A DNA stretch of 64,000 nucleotides, taken from positions 1,798,001-1,862,000 of the forward strand of contig NZ_CP154857.1 in the NCBI RefSeq assembly GCF_039614715.1, read 5' to 3'. The translations under genes and the position numbers were made by a program. Below the pieces are notes generated by a model. The model was not told where the DNA came from, searched no databases, and was given only the letters and a program-made list of their open reading frames with translations. Numbering within the stretch: position 1 is the first letter of the stretch; each line of letters begins with the position of its first letter. This stretch comes from Microbacterium sp. AZCO. Its GTDB lineage: Bacteria; Actinomycetota; Actinomycetes; Actinomycetales; Microbacteriaceae. This document shows, in pieces, positions 55,084-63,896 of this stretch.

Positions 55084-55860
55084 TCAGCGGAGCCGGTCGG
55101 CGATGACGCGTGCCGTCGCCTCGGGGTCGGCACGGTGCATGACGGACTCGGGGACGACGACGAGCTCCGCGTGGGCGATGTCGCCAGCGAGGCGGTCGGA
55201 CGAGCCGATGAGGAAGGGGAAGGTCTGCTCGCCGCGCAGCACCGTGACCGGCTGCGACACCGACGTCATCTCGGGGGTCGGCGTCGAGACCTGGCTCGTG
55301 AGCTTCGTGTCGTAGACCGTCGATTGAGCGATCGGCGGGAGCGAGGCGAACTGCGGGCTCGCCCGGAAGGCCTCGACCATCTGCGGCGGCAGCCCGATCC
55401 CCTCGAGCTGGAACGTCACGATCGCCTCCTCTCCGCGCCCGTCGTCGACGAGCTGCTGCAGTCTCGCGGCGAGATCGTCGGCCGGTTCGTCGACGCCGTA
55501 GTGGAACGGCGGCTCGGAGAGGAAGAGCGCGCGGATCGGCACGCCGAGAGATGCGGCGAAGAGCGCGAGGACGGCGCCCGACGAGTGGCCGAGCACGGCG
55601 GCGTCGCCTCCGACGGCCTCGATGACGGCCGCGAGGTCCTCAGCCTCGCGCTCGGGGGTGCTCCCCTCGGCGTCGCCGCTCGACCCCCGTGCCCGCCGGT
55701 CCCACGTCACGGCGCGGAAGCCCCTCGACGCCAGTGCAGAGGCGAGGGGCGCGGCATCCACCGCCTGCGAGAGGGCGCCGTTGACGATGACGACGACCGG
55801 CCCGTCGCCGGTCTGCTGATAGGCGATGGGGGTGCCGTCTGCGGAGGTCGCGATGTCCAT
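55084..55860 (-). CDS. Alpha/beta hydrolase
   Basis: 258 residues. VIVNGALSQAV where HG is replaced by NG, the nucleophile elbow LGHSSGAVLAL (Ser about 94), WDRRARGSSGD, and the C-terminal MHRADPEA carrying the probable catalytic His (about 243). Substrate unknown. TATCGT lies 7 nt before ATG 55860. Confidence 0.87.
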   Translation of the reverse strand: MDIATSADGTPIAYQQTGDGPVVVIVNGALSQAVDAAPLASALASRGFRAVTWDRRARGSSGDAEGSTPEREAEDLAAVIEAVGGDAAVLGHSSGAVLALFAASLGVPIRALFLSEPPFHYGVDEPADDLAARLQQLVDDGRGEEAIVTFQLEGIGLPPQMVEAFRASPQFASLPPIAQSTVYDTKLTSQVSTPTPEMTSVSQPVTVLRGEQTFPFLIGSSDRLAGDIAHAELVVVPESVMHRADPEATARVIADRLR

Positions 55861-55867
55861 ACGCGCC

Positions 55868-55873
55868 ACGATA
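55868..55873 (-). promoter_or_regulatory. -10 box of the alpha/beta hydrolase gene
   Basis: TATCGT, 7 nt before ATG 55860. Confidence 0.45.
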
Positions 55874-55932
55874 GCCAGGGCATGGGACAGTGGAGGCTCA
55901 GCCCGCGCGTCGAGAGCGAAGGACCCCGCACC

Positions 55933-57087
55933 GTGACCCACGCCGACCCGATCGAGGACCTCCGCAAGCGCGAGAGCGAGAAGTGGACGGCCTACCCCGC
56001 CGACGTCCTGCCGCTCTTCGTCGCCGAGATGGACTTCCCGCTCGCGCCGCCGATCAAGGAAGCCCTCGCGCGAGCCCTCGAGCTCAACGACACGGGATAC
56101 GTCAACACGCTCGACACGCGCACGGCGCAGGCCTTCGCCGACTTCGCGGACGACCGCTGGGGGTGGCGGCCCGACGTCGCGCGCATGGGCTACGCGACCG
56201 ATGTCAGCACCGTCATCGTGGAGGGCCTGCGCCGTCTCATCGCGCCGGGCGACGGCGTCGTCATCACTCCGCCGGTGTACCCGCCGTTCTGGGACTTCAT
56301 CCCCGAGGCGGGAGGCGTCGTCATCGAGGTGCCGATGCTCGACGACGGCACGGACTACGCGCTGGACCTCGGCGGGATCGACCGCGCCCTGGCGGCCGGC
56401 GCGCGAGCCGTCCTCCTCTGCAACCCGGGCAATCCGACGGGCACCGTGCACGATCGGGCGACGCTCGCCGAGCTCTCGCGGATCGTGGCCCGGCACGGCG
56501 CATCCGTCCTCAGCGACGAGATCCACGCGCCGCTCGTGCATGCCGGCGCGACCTTCACGCCCTACCTGACCGTCTCGGACGAGGCACGCGACCACGGGAT
56601 CGCCGCGGCGTCCGGCAGCAAGGTGTTCAACCTCGCGGGTCTGAAGACGGCCATGTTCGTCTCGGAGTCCGATCGCATGACCGCGATCGTGCGCTCGCTG
56701 CCCGTGGAGGTGGGCGTGCGCGCGGGACTCTTCGGGTTCATCGCGACGCGCGAGGGCTTCTCCCACGCGAGGGACTGGGTGGATGCCACGGTGGCTGCCG
56801 TCGAGGCGAACCTCGAGCTGCTCACCGCACAGCTCGCAGAGCACGTGCCCGGCGCGCGCCTGCGCCGCGGGCGCGCGACGTATCTCGCGTGGCTCGACCT
56901 GCGCGCGCTCGACCTCGGCGACGACCCGGCGGCCTGGATCCTCGCACACGCCAGGGTGGCGCTCGTGAGCGGCCTCGACTTCGGGCCCGCGGGCGCGGGC
57001 TTCGCCCGCCTCAACGTGGCGTGCGCGCCCGAGACGATCGTCGAGGCGGTGCGCCGCATCTCCGAGGCGCTCGGAGATCGGCGCTGA
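55933..57087 (+). CDS. MalY/PatB-type PLP C-S lyase (aminotransferase class I/II)
   Basis: 384 residues. KWTAYPADVLPLFVAEMDFP is the MalY/PatB opening, LCNPGNPTGTVHD and LSDEIHAPLVHAG (Asp contact) follow, and the PLP lysine is in AASGSKVFNLAGLKTA (about 235). Family members are cystathionine beta-lyase-like and may also regulate. GTG 55933 with GAAGGA upstream. Divergent from the hydrolase at 55860. Confidence 0.88.
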   Translation: MTHADPIEDLRKRESEKWTAYPADVLPLFVAEMDFPLAPPIKEALARALELNDTGYVNTLDTRTAQAFADFADDRWGWRPDVARMGYATDVSTVIVEGLRRLIAPGDGVVITPPVYPPFWDFIPEAGGVVIEVPMLDDGTDYALDLGGIDRALAAGARAVLLCNPGNPTGTVHDRATLAELSRIVARHGASVLSDEIHAPLVHAGATFTPYLTVSDEARDHGIAAASGSKVFNLAGLKTAMFVSESDRMTAIVRSLPVEVGVRAGLFGFIATREGFSHARDWVDATVAAVEANLELLTAQLAEHVPGARLRRGRATYLAWLDLRALDLGDDPAAWILAHARVALVSGLDFGPAGAGFARLNVACAPETIVEAVRRISEALGDRR

Positions 57088-57105
57088 GCGGTCAGCGGGC
57101 GGGCG

Positions 57106-57462
57106 TCATTCCGCGGCGAAGAACGTCTCGACAGCGGTGATCACGCCGTCGCGCACCGTGATGACGTCGATCCCGCGAACGACGGGCGCTCCGGCGGGAC
57201 CGAAAGCCCATCCAAGCGCTCCCCGCGACTCCGACGCGTAAGGGCGGCCGTCATCGACGAACGCGAACTCGGCGGGCGCCTTCTCCAGCAGCGCGGCCGC
57301 CTTCGCCTCGAGGTCGTCCCAGCCCGTGACGGCTTCCTCCGGGTCGGTGAAGGTGACATCGGGCGCATAGGTCCGCTCGATCGCGGCGCGGCGGGACGCG
57401 GCATCCCGATTCCCGAACACGTCGTGCAGGTTGGCATGGAGCAGTTCGGCGACAGTGCTCAC
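57106..57462 (-). CDS. NTF2/SnoaL-like protein
   Basis: 118 residues, small alpha+beta cone: RRAAIERTYAPDVTFTDPEEAVTGWDDL then IDVITVRDGVITAVETFF. GTG 57462 was chosen for its perfect GGAGGTCTC site over an in-frame ATG at 57501. No catalytic residues can be assigned. Confidence 0.8.
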   Translation of the reverse strand: MSTVAELLHANLHDVFGNRDAASRRAAIERTYAPDVTFTDPEEAVTGWDDLEAKAAALLEKAPAEFAFVDDGRPYASESRGALGWAFGPAGAPVVRGIDVITVRDGVITAVETFFAAE

Positions 57463-57549
57463 GAGACCTCCGATAGGCAGCGCCGGCACGTCGCCGGTCA
57501 CACGCTGAGAACACGGGCTCGAGCAGGATCATTCCGCGCGCGTCGGGCG

Positions 57550-57555
57550 TAGCAT
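57550..57555 (+). promoter_or_regulatory. -10 box of the VOC gene
   Basis: TAGCAT, 7 nt before ATG 57563. Confidence 0.45.
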
Positions 57556-57562
57556 CCCGAGC

Positions 57563-58003
57563 ATGCCCGTCCGGAGCTTCGAGCACATCGGTCTCATCGT
57601 GCAAGACCTCGAGAAGGTCGCCGCGTTCTTCGACCTGCTCGGGTTCGAGCGGGGCGAGACCGCCACCGTCGGCGGAGAGTGGGCCGACCGCGTCAACGGG
57701 CTCACCGGCACGGAGGTCGAGATGGTCTTCCTCACGGCCCCGGACGGTTCCGGTGCGATCGAGCTCTCGCGCTTCATCTCGCCGTCGAACACCGAGGCTC
57801 CCGCGTCGCTGCCCTCGAACGCCCTCGGCCTGCGCCACCTCGCGTATCGCGTCGACGGCGTCGAGGAGCTCGTCGCGCGCCTGCGCGCCGCGGGCTACGA
57901 TCTGGTCCGCGAGCTCGTGAACTACGAGGACGTCTGGCTCGTCGGCTACGTGCGTGGCCCGGAGGGACTGCTCATCGAGCTGGGCGAACGACTCGACGCC
58001 TGA
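57563..58003 (+). CDS. VOC (glyoxalase-fold) protein
   Basis: 146 residues. FEHIGLIVQDLEKVAAFFDL (His metal ligand near residue 8), AIELSRFISP (Glu), LRHLAYRVDGVEELVARLRA (His) and GLLIELGERL (Glu) keep the four metal ligands of a VOC enzyme. Likely a methylmalonyl-CoA epimerase-like or lyase protein. Forms a pair with the YCII gene 15 bp downstream. Confidence 0.88.
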   Translation: MPVRSFEHIGLIVQDLEKVAAFFDLLGFERGETATVGGEWADRVNGLTGTEVEMVFLTAPDGSGAIELSRFISPSNTEAPASLPSNALGLRHLAYRVDGVEELVARLRAAGYDLVRELVNYEDVWLVGYVRGPEGLLIELGERLDA

Positions 58004-58018
58004 GCGAAAGGATGCCGC

Positions 58019-58324
58019 GTGACCGACCAGCCGCCGTGGATCGAGCGCTTCGTTCTGCTCTACTTTTCGGGACCCGACGGACGCGCGAAGGTGCCCGAGA
58101 TCTTTCCCGCACACCACGCCTACACCCAGGAGTTCCAGGCGAGACGCCCGGGGGAACTCCTGCTGACCGGCCCTTTCGCGGAGCCGGTCGAGGGTCAGCC
58201 GGGGGCGATGAACGTCTTCACCACCCGGCAGGCAGCCGAGGAGTTCGCCGCCTCCGACCCGTTCGTCACGCGAGAGGTGGTCGCATCCTGGACCGTCCGC
58301 ACGTGGCTGACGAGCCCCGAATAG
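58019..58324 (+). CDS. YCII-related protein
   Basis: 101 residues. LLYFSGPDGRAKVPEIFPAH (active-site-like His) and LLTGPFAEPVEGQPGAMNVF match the YCII family, small proteins linked to dehydrochlorination or stress. GTG 58019 preceded by GAAAGGA. Downstream of the VOC gene and likely cotranscribed. Confidence 0.82.
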   Translation: MTDQPPWIERFVLLYFSGPDGRAKVPEIFPAHHAYTQEFQARRPGELLLTGPFAEPVEGQPGAMNVFTTRQAAEEFAASDPFVTREVVASWTVRTWLTSPE

Positions 58325-58381
58325 CCGCACCTCGTCCGCGGGACCGTTGACGTCTCCCACGGCCCCTGCTCTGATGAGCCC

Positions 58382-59758
58382 ATGGAGCAGACCCTCGACG
58401 TCGACTACCTCGTCGTCGGCGCGGGCGCGATGGGGATGGCGTTCACCGATGCGCTCGTCGCGGCGTCGCCCGTGGCGTCCGTCGCGATCGTCGACCGGCG
58501 GCACGGCGCGGGCGGTCACTGGCTCGACGCCTACGGGTTCGTGCGTCTCCACCAGGCATCCGCGTTCTACGGCGTCCCCTCGACGCTGCTCGGCGGCGGC
58601 CGCGTGCAGTCCGACGGCCCGGAGCGCGGCCTGCACGAGCGCGCGAGCGCCGCGGAGGTCTGCGACTACTACTCCCGCGTGCTCGCGCGGCTCACGTCGA
58701 CAGGCCGCGTGGTCTTCCACGGCCGCAGCGAGTACCTCGGAGACGGCCGGTTCGTCTCGCTGCTGAGCGGCACGCGCTTCCACGCGCCACGGGCACGGAT
58801 CGTGGATGCCGCCTACCTGTCGCCGGATATCCCGTTCCTCACTCCCCCGCCCTTCGCCGTCGAGGACGGGGCGCGCGTCGTCGCGGTCAACGAGCTCGTG
58901 CGCATCGACGAGGCGCCCTCGCACTACGTCATCGTGGGGTCGGGCAAGACGGCGACCGATACGTGCGTGTGGCTGCTGCAGAACGGCGTCTCGCCGAACG
59001 CGATCACGTGGGTGCGCCCGCGCGACCCCTGGCTGCTCAATCGGGCGGTCGTGCAGCCCGACCCGGCGATCTTCCTCGGCATGGCGGCCGACATCATGGT
59101 CGCCGCCGCGGCGGCGTCCAGCGCCGACGACGTCTTCCTGCGCATGGAGGATGCCGGAGTCATGCTCCGCATCGACCGTGGGGTGCTGCCGACGATGGCC
59201 AAAGCGCCCACGCTCGCCACGTGGGAGCTCGACCTCCTCCGCACCGTGGACGACGTCGTGCGGCGCGGGCACCTCTTCGCGGTCGCGCCGGGCCGGCTCG
59301 TGTTCGCGGACGGATCCGAGGTGCGCGTGCCCCACCACGCCCTCGTCGTGCACTGCGCCGCGGAGGGACTCAAGTACTCGCCCCTCCGCCCCATCTGGAC
59401 GCCGGAGGCGATCACGCCGCAGGCCGTGCGCGTCGGTTTCCCTTGCTTCGGCGCGGCGCTCACGGGCCACGTCGAGGCCACGCGCTCCGACGACGCCGAG
59501 AAGAACCGCGTCTGCCGGCCCTCGCCGTACTCCGACACGCCGGCGGACTGGTGCGTCATGCAGACGATCGGCGGGGAGGCCTCGCTCGCGATGTCGGCGG
59601 AGCCGGACCTCCGCGCGTGGGCCGATTCCACGTCTCTCAATCCCGCGCGGATCCCGCGCGACCGCATCGGCGATCCGGCCGTCGTGGCGGCGAGCACGCG
59701 ACTCAAGGAGCACATCGGGCCGGGCCGCGCCCGCCTCGCGCAGCTCGCCGGGTTCTGA
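58382..59758 (+). CDS. FAD/NAD(P)-dependent flavoprotein, monooxygenase-like
   Basis: 458 residues. First dinucleotide fold VVGAGAMGMAFTDAL (about 11-25) and a second VIVGSGKTATDTCVWLLQNG (about 182-201), the pattern of flavin monooxygenases/NAD(P)-binding oxidoreductases. HWLDAYGFVRLHQASAFYGV is conserved in a bacterial family of unknown substrate. TCTGAT ends 6 nt before ATG 58382. Confidence 0.8.
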   Translation: MEQTLDVDYLVVGAGAMGMAFTDALVAASPVASVAIVDRRHGAGGHWLDAYGFVRLHQASAFYGVPSTLLGGGRVQSDGPERGLHERASAAEVCDYYSRVLARLTSTGRVVFHGRSEYLGDGRFVSLLSGTRFHAPRARIVDAAYLSPDIPFLTPPPFAVEDGARVVAVNELVRIDEAPSHYVIVGSGKTATDTCVWLLQNGVSPNAITWVRPRDPWLLNRAVVQPDPAIFLGMAADIMVAAAAASSADDVFLRMEDAGVMLRIDRGVLPTMAKAPTLATWELDLLRTVDDVVRRGHLFAVAPGRLVFADGSEVRVPHHALVVHCAAEGLKYSPLRPIWTPEAITPQAVRVGFPCFGAALTGHVEATRSDDAEKNRVCRPSPYSDTPADWCVMQTIGGEASLAMSAEPDLRAWADSTSLNPARIPRDRIGDPAVVAASTRLKEHIGPGRARLAQLAGF

Positions 59759-59794
59759 ACCGCCGACGCGCCAAGCCTTCGCCCAGGAAACTCC

Positions 59795-59812
59795 GAATCG
59801 TTTCGATACACT
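59795..59812 (+). promoter_or_regulatory. MATE gene promoter with LacI-like palindrome
   Basis: AATCG-TTT-CGATA (59796-59808) overlaps a TACACT -10 box (59807-59812); the leader is about 52 nt. The palindrome resembles operators read by LacI-type regulators; no such gene is near. Confidence 0.4.
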
Positions 59813-59870
59813 GGACGGTCGGCATCCCGACGCTCCCCCCTCCGCAGCCTTCTCCCCTCGAGAGTCCCCT

Positions 59871-61403
59871 ATGACCACCGCCCTGACGACGGGCCGCCCC
59901 TGGCGCGTCATCGCCCTCTTCGCCGTGCCTCTGCTGATCGGCAATGTCGTGCAGCAGCTGTACCAGTTCGTCGACGCCGTCGTCGTCGGACGCCATCTCG
60001 GCGTCGACGCGCTCGCGGCCGTCGGGGCGACGGGCAGCATGCTCTTCCTGCTGCTGGGCTTCGCGTGGGGTCTGACGTCGGGCTTCGCGATCCCGACCGC
60101 GCAGGCGTTCGGGGCGCAGGACTTCCCGGCCGTCCGCCGCTCGGTCGCGACGGGGACGCTCCTCACCGGCGCCTGCACCGTGCTGCTGACGGTCGGCGCG
60201 CCGCTGCTCAGCCGGCCGCTGCTCGAGCTGCTGCAGACCCCCGCCGAGCTGATGGACGACGCCGTCGTCTTCGCGCAGATCAGCTTCCTCGGCGCGGGCG
60301 CGCTGATGTTCTTCAACTACCTCTCCGCGATCATCCGCGCGATCGGCGACAGCCGCACGCCGCTCATCTTCCTCACCCTCGCCTGCGCCCTCAACGTGGC
60401 GCTCGTCCTCGTCATGGTGGGCGCGCTCGGGTGGGGCGTCGGCGGCGCAGCTCTCGCGACCGTCGTCTCGCAGGCCGTGTCGGTCCTTCTGTGCCTCGAG
60501 TTCGTGCGGCGACGGATGCCGGTGCTCCACGTCCGCCGCGAGGACTGGCGCGTGACCCGCGGCGAGCTCGCGCAGCACCTGCGCCTCGGTCTGCCCATGG
60601 GCTTCCAGGCATCCATCATCGCTATCGGGACCCTCGCGGTTCAGGTCGCCCTCAACGGGCTGGGCGCCGACGCGGTCGCCGCCTACACCGCAGCATCCCG
60701 CGTTGACGGCCTCGCGGTCGCCCTCCTGCAGTCGCTCGGCCTCGCCGTCTCGATGTACGTCGCCCAGAACCACGGCGGCGGCCGCCCCGACCGCATCCGC
60801 CGCGGGGTGGCGCAGGCGACCTGGATCGCGGTGGGATCGGCCGCCGTGCTCGGCGCGCTCATGATCGTCTTCGGCGCCGCGGTCGTGCAGCTCTTCGTCG
60901 GCGAGGGATCCGCCGAGGTCGTGGACCTGGCGGCTCAGATGCTCGCCATCAACGGCGCGACCTACTGGATCCTCGGCATCCTGTTCGTCCTGCGCGGCGC
61001 CCTGCAGGGACTGGGCCACACGCTCATCCCGACCGTCACGGGAGTCATCGAGCTCCTCATGCGCGTCGCGGCCGCCGTCGTGCTCGGCAGCATGCTGGGC
61101 TTCATCGGCGTCGCCGCGAGCAACCCGCTCGCGTGGCTCGGTGCTGTCGTCGTGCTGGTGCCCGCGTACCTGCACGCCCACCGCGCGCTCGCCGCCGCCC
61201 CCGTGGCGCCGTTGGTGATGACGCCGACGACGCCCATCGCCGTGATGGGCCCGACCGACGGCTCGATGACGGTGGATGCCGTCGTCACCGCGTCGATCGT
61301 GCTCCCGGGCGGCGGTCGGACCGGGTCGGTGCCGATGGTGCACGGCAGCCGCCGCGCCCTCGCGAGCCTGCGCGGCCGCGCACGTCGTCGCGTGCGCGGC
61401 TGA
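59871..61403 (+). CDS. MATE family efflux protein
   Basis: 510 residues with 12 helices: LLIGNVVQQLYQFVDAVVVGRHLGVDALAAVG at the N-terminus (split for reading) and LGLPMGFQASIIAIG at the start of the second half are MATE signatures. It exports cationic drugs or metabolites using a proton or sodium gradient. A long C-terminal cytosolic tail (about 445-510, ending in an Arg-rich run) is unusual. Weak ribosome site. Confidence 0.9.
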   Translation: MTTALTTGRPWRVIALFAVPLLIGNVVQQLYQFVDAVVVGRHLGVDALAAVGATGSMLFLLLGFAWGLTSGFAIPTAQAFGAQDFPAVRRSVATGTLLTGACTVLLTVGAPLLSRPLLELLQTPAELMDDAVVFAQISFLGAGALMFFNYLSAIIRAIGDSRTPLIFLTLACALNVALVLVMVGALGWGVGGAALATVVSQAVSVLLCLEFVRRRMPVLHVRREDWRVTRGELAQHLRLGLPMGFQASIIAIGTLAVQVALNGLGADAVAAYTAASRVDGLAVALLQSLGLAVSMYVAQNHGGGRPDRIRRGVAQATWIAVGSAAVLGALMIVFGAAVVQLFVGEGSAEVVDLAAQMLAINGATYWILGILFVLRGALQGLGHTLIPTVTGVIELLMRVAAAVVLGSMLGFIGVAASNPLAWLGAVVVLVPAYLHAHRALAAAPVAPLVMTPTTPIAVMGPTDGSMTVDAVVTASIVLPGGGRTGSVPMVHGSRRALASLRGRARRRVRG

Positions 61404-61481
61404 GCCGACCGACTACGCGGCGCACGGGCATCCACTGTCAAGGGGGTGCGGATGGCACGCTGGGCGGGGGAAGGTGAGCGC

Positions 61482-61706
61482 ATGAGCATCCACAACGCGC
61501 ACCTCGACGGCGGGCTCGACGACGACGACCGCACGGCGGCGATCGAGCGTGTCGTCGCGGAGGTGGAAGACGACATCCGCCACGGCCGAGTGACGGATGA
61601 CATGAGTCTCCTGCTCAGCCAACGGCTCGAATCGGCCGGCATCTCGCTCGCGCCCGCCGCCATCGACGAGCTCGCCGACGCCATCGAGACGGACGTCTCG
61701 CTGTAG
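61482..61706 (+). CDS. Small hypothetical protein
   Basis: 74 residues, helical and acidic: GLDDDDRTAAIERVVAEVED, then RVTDDMSLLLSQRLESAGIS and a C-terminal helix. Ribosome site GGGGAAGGTGAG precedes ATG 61482; an upstream in-frame ATG at 61452 is less likely. Function unknown. Confidence 0.65.
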   Translation: MSIHNAHLDGGLDDDDRTAAIERVVAEVEDDIRHGRVTDDMSLLLSQRLESAGISLAPAAIDELADAIETDVSL

Positions 61707-61758
61707 CCGTCGCACGGGCGCTCGAGGACGGTCAGCGCACCCCGGCGAACGGCACGGG

Positions 61759-62655
61759 TCAGTCGTCGGCGAAGATGCCGACGGACTCCGAGAGCCGCGT
61801 GACCTCGTCCGCGCTCAGCGCCAGGTCGGCCGCCTTGGCGGAGTCGGTGATGGATGCCGCGCGCCGCGCGCCCGGAATCGGGATGACGATCGGGTCGAGC
61901 GCCAGCTCCCACGCGAGCACCACCTGCTGCGGGCTGACCCCGTGCTCCTCGCCCGTCTCGCGGAAGGCCGCGAAGCGGTCCCCGACGCGCCGCGCTCCCC
62001 CGCCGGTGCCGCCGAGCGGGCTCCACGGCAGGAACGCGATGCCGCGCTCGCCGCAGAAGCGCAGTTCTCCGTAGCTCCCGGGATGCTTCGGCGAGAACTC
62101 GTTCTGCACGCTCGCGAGGTTTCCCTCACCGAGCACATCGATCGCGATCTGGATCTCCTCCACGCTCGCATTCGAGATGCCGACGGACCGCACGAGCCCT
62201 TCCTCCCGCAACGAGCCGAGTGCTTCGATGATGTCGCTGTAGACGAGCGTGCGGTCGGGCCGGTGGTACTGGTACAGCTCGATCTGATCGACGCCGAGGA
62301 TCTCGAGCGACTTCTCGACCGCCGACCGCAGGTACGCCTTCGTGCCGTCCCGTCCCCACGTCTCGCCCTCGCTCCGCGTGATGCCGCCCTTGGTCGTGAC
62401 CAAGACGCTCGCCGCGTCGCCGTCCCAGGTGCGCAGCGCCTCGGCGACGATGCGCTCGTTGTGTCCCATCTCGTTCCACGCCGGCGCATAGATGTCCGCT
62501 GTGTCGATCAGGGTGACACCCGCGTCCAGTGCAGCGTGCACGGTGGCCACCGCGTCCTCGAACGCCGGGTACTCCTTGTCGTTATTCATCGACAGCGGCA
62601 TCGCGCCGAGTCCGATCGCCGATACCTGTCGTCCTGCCAGAGTGCGCTGCTTCAT
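61759..62655 (-). CDS. Aldo/keto reductase
   Basis: 298 residues. LIDTADIYAPAWNEMGHNER holds the catalytic Asp and Tyr region, VLVTTKGG the Lys (about 83), YQYHRPD the His; the NADP-binding end VIPIPGARRAASITDS completes it. It reduces aldehydes or ketones; substrate unknown. ATG 62655 with AAAGGA upstream. Confidence 0.93.
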   Translation of the reverse strand: MKQRTLAGRQVSAIGLGAMPLSMNNDKEYPAFEDAVATVHAALDAGVTLIDTADIYAPAWNEMGHNERIVAEALRTWDGDAASVLVTTKGGITRSEGETWGRDGTKAYLRSAVEKSLEILGVDQIELYQYHRPDRTLVYSDIIEALGSLREEGLVRSVGISNASVEEIQIAIDVLGEGNLASVQNEFSPKHPGSYGELRFCGERGIAFLPWSPLGGTGGGARRVGDRFAAFRETGEEHGVSPQQVVLAWELALDPIVIPIPGARRAASITDSAKAADLALSADEVTRLSESVGIFADD

Positions 62656-62899
62656 GGGGCGGTCCTTTCGCGTCCCCCACAGCTTGCCAGCGGGCGGCGA
62701 GGGGCGATCGGGACTGGACAACACGACCTCGCAGCGCGTAGGCGACCGCACGCGGGGGTGAAGAACACATCGGCATGCGCGGGAAGGTGATCCCGCCCAC
62801 GATCGCCATCGGGGGACTGACGATCCCTGGATGAACCCGCCCTGAATGCCGGGCTCCCGAGCGTCGAAGATCGAGGCAGCCTCACGAAAGGGAGACCCC

Positions 62900-63838
62900 A
62901 TGCCCCGCTCATTCGACATCCCCGTCCCCGACCTGACCTCGAAGCTCGCCCTCGTGACGGGCGCCAGCGACGGCGTGGGGTTCGAGATCGCCGCTCGGCT
63001 GGCGCGGGCGGGCGCCGACCTCCTCCTGCCGGTCCGCGACCGGGAGAAGGGCGAGCGGGCGAAGGACCGCATCCTCCAGCGGACGCCGGCGGCAGGCATC
63101 CGAATCCTCTCCCTGGATCTCGCCTCTCTCGACTCGGTCATGACCCTCGCCGGCGACCTCGTGTCGGACGGGCGGCCGATCGACCTGCTCATCGCGAATG
63201 CGGGAGTCATGAACCCGCCCACCCGGCGGGTCAGCGCCGACGGATTCGAACTGCAGTTCGCGACGAACCACCTCGGACACTTCGCCCTCGTCGCGGCGCT
63301 CCAGCCGCTGCTCCGCGCCGGCGAAGCGCACGTGACCAGCCAGGTCAGCATCGCCGCCGACCAGGGCGCCGTGAACTGGGACGACCTCCAGTGGGAGCGC
63401 ACGTACGACCCGATGAAGGCGTACAGCTCGTCCAAGATCGCCCTGGGTCTGTTCGCGATGGAACTGGACCGGCGGTCGACCGCCGGCGGCTGGGGCGTTC
63501 GCAGCAACCTGTCGCACCCCGGGATCACGCCGAGCAATCTCCTTTCGGCTCAGCCGGGGATGGGGCGGCCCGACGACACGACGGCCGTGAAGCTCATCCG
63601 GAGGATGTCGCGGCTGGGCCTGCTCGTCGGAACCCCCGCATCCGCGGCGCTCTCGGCGGTGTGTGCGGCCACCAGCCCGGACGCCCGCGGCGGGCGGCTG
63701 TACGGGCCGAAGGGACTGGGCCACCTGGGCGGGCCGCCGGCGGAGCAGCCCGTGTTCACCCGTCTGCGCGACGACGCGGCGGCCCGCCGCATCTGGGAGC
63801 TGTCCGAGCGGCTCACGGGCATCCGGGTGCCGGTGTGA
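62900..63838 (+). CDS. SDR family oxidoreductase (retinol-dehydrogenase-like)
   Basis: 312 residues. TGASDGVGFEIAARLARAG (NADP loop, about 20-38), LLIANAGVMNPP and the catalytic YSSSK (about 175) with QVSIAAD providing Ser. AAAGGGAG before ATG 62900. A 244-bp gap separates it from the divergent aldo/keto reductase. Typically found beside an MmyB/XRE-type regulator, as here. Confidence 0.92.
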   Translation: MPRSFDIPVPDLTSKLALVTGASDGVGFEIAARLARAGADLLLPVRDREKGERAKDRILQRTPAAGIRILSLDLASLDSVMTLAGDLVSDGRPIDLLIANAGVMNPPTRRVSADGFELQFATNHLGHFALVAALQPLLRAGEAHVTSQVSIAADQGAVNWDDLQWERTYDPMKAYSSSKIALGLFAMELDRRSTAGGWGVRSNLSHPGITPSNLLSAQPGMGRPDDTTAVKLIRRMSRLGLLVGTPASAALSAVCAATSPDARGGRLYGPKGLGHLGGPPAEQPVFTRLRDDAAARRIWELSERLTGIRVPV

Positions 63839-63848
63839 GCACGCAGAG

Positions 63849-63865
63849 AGGGACTCGCGGTCCCT
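63849..63865 (+). terminator. Short hairpin after the SDR gene
   Basis: AGGGAC / GTCCCT, 6 bp with a TCGCG loop, 10 nt after the stop codon. Weak on its own. Confidence 0.35.
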
Positions 63866-63896
63866 GGCTGCGGGCGAGTGGATGCCGCACACTCGG

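Noticed and set aside
62656..62899. A small ORF in the gap between the aldo/keto reductase and SDR genes
   Set aside because: The open frames (for example 62529-62741) are antisense shadows or lack start signals; the 244 bp are probably two divergent promoters.
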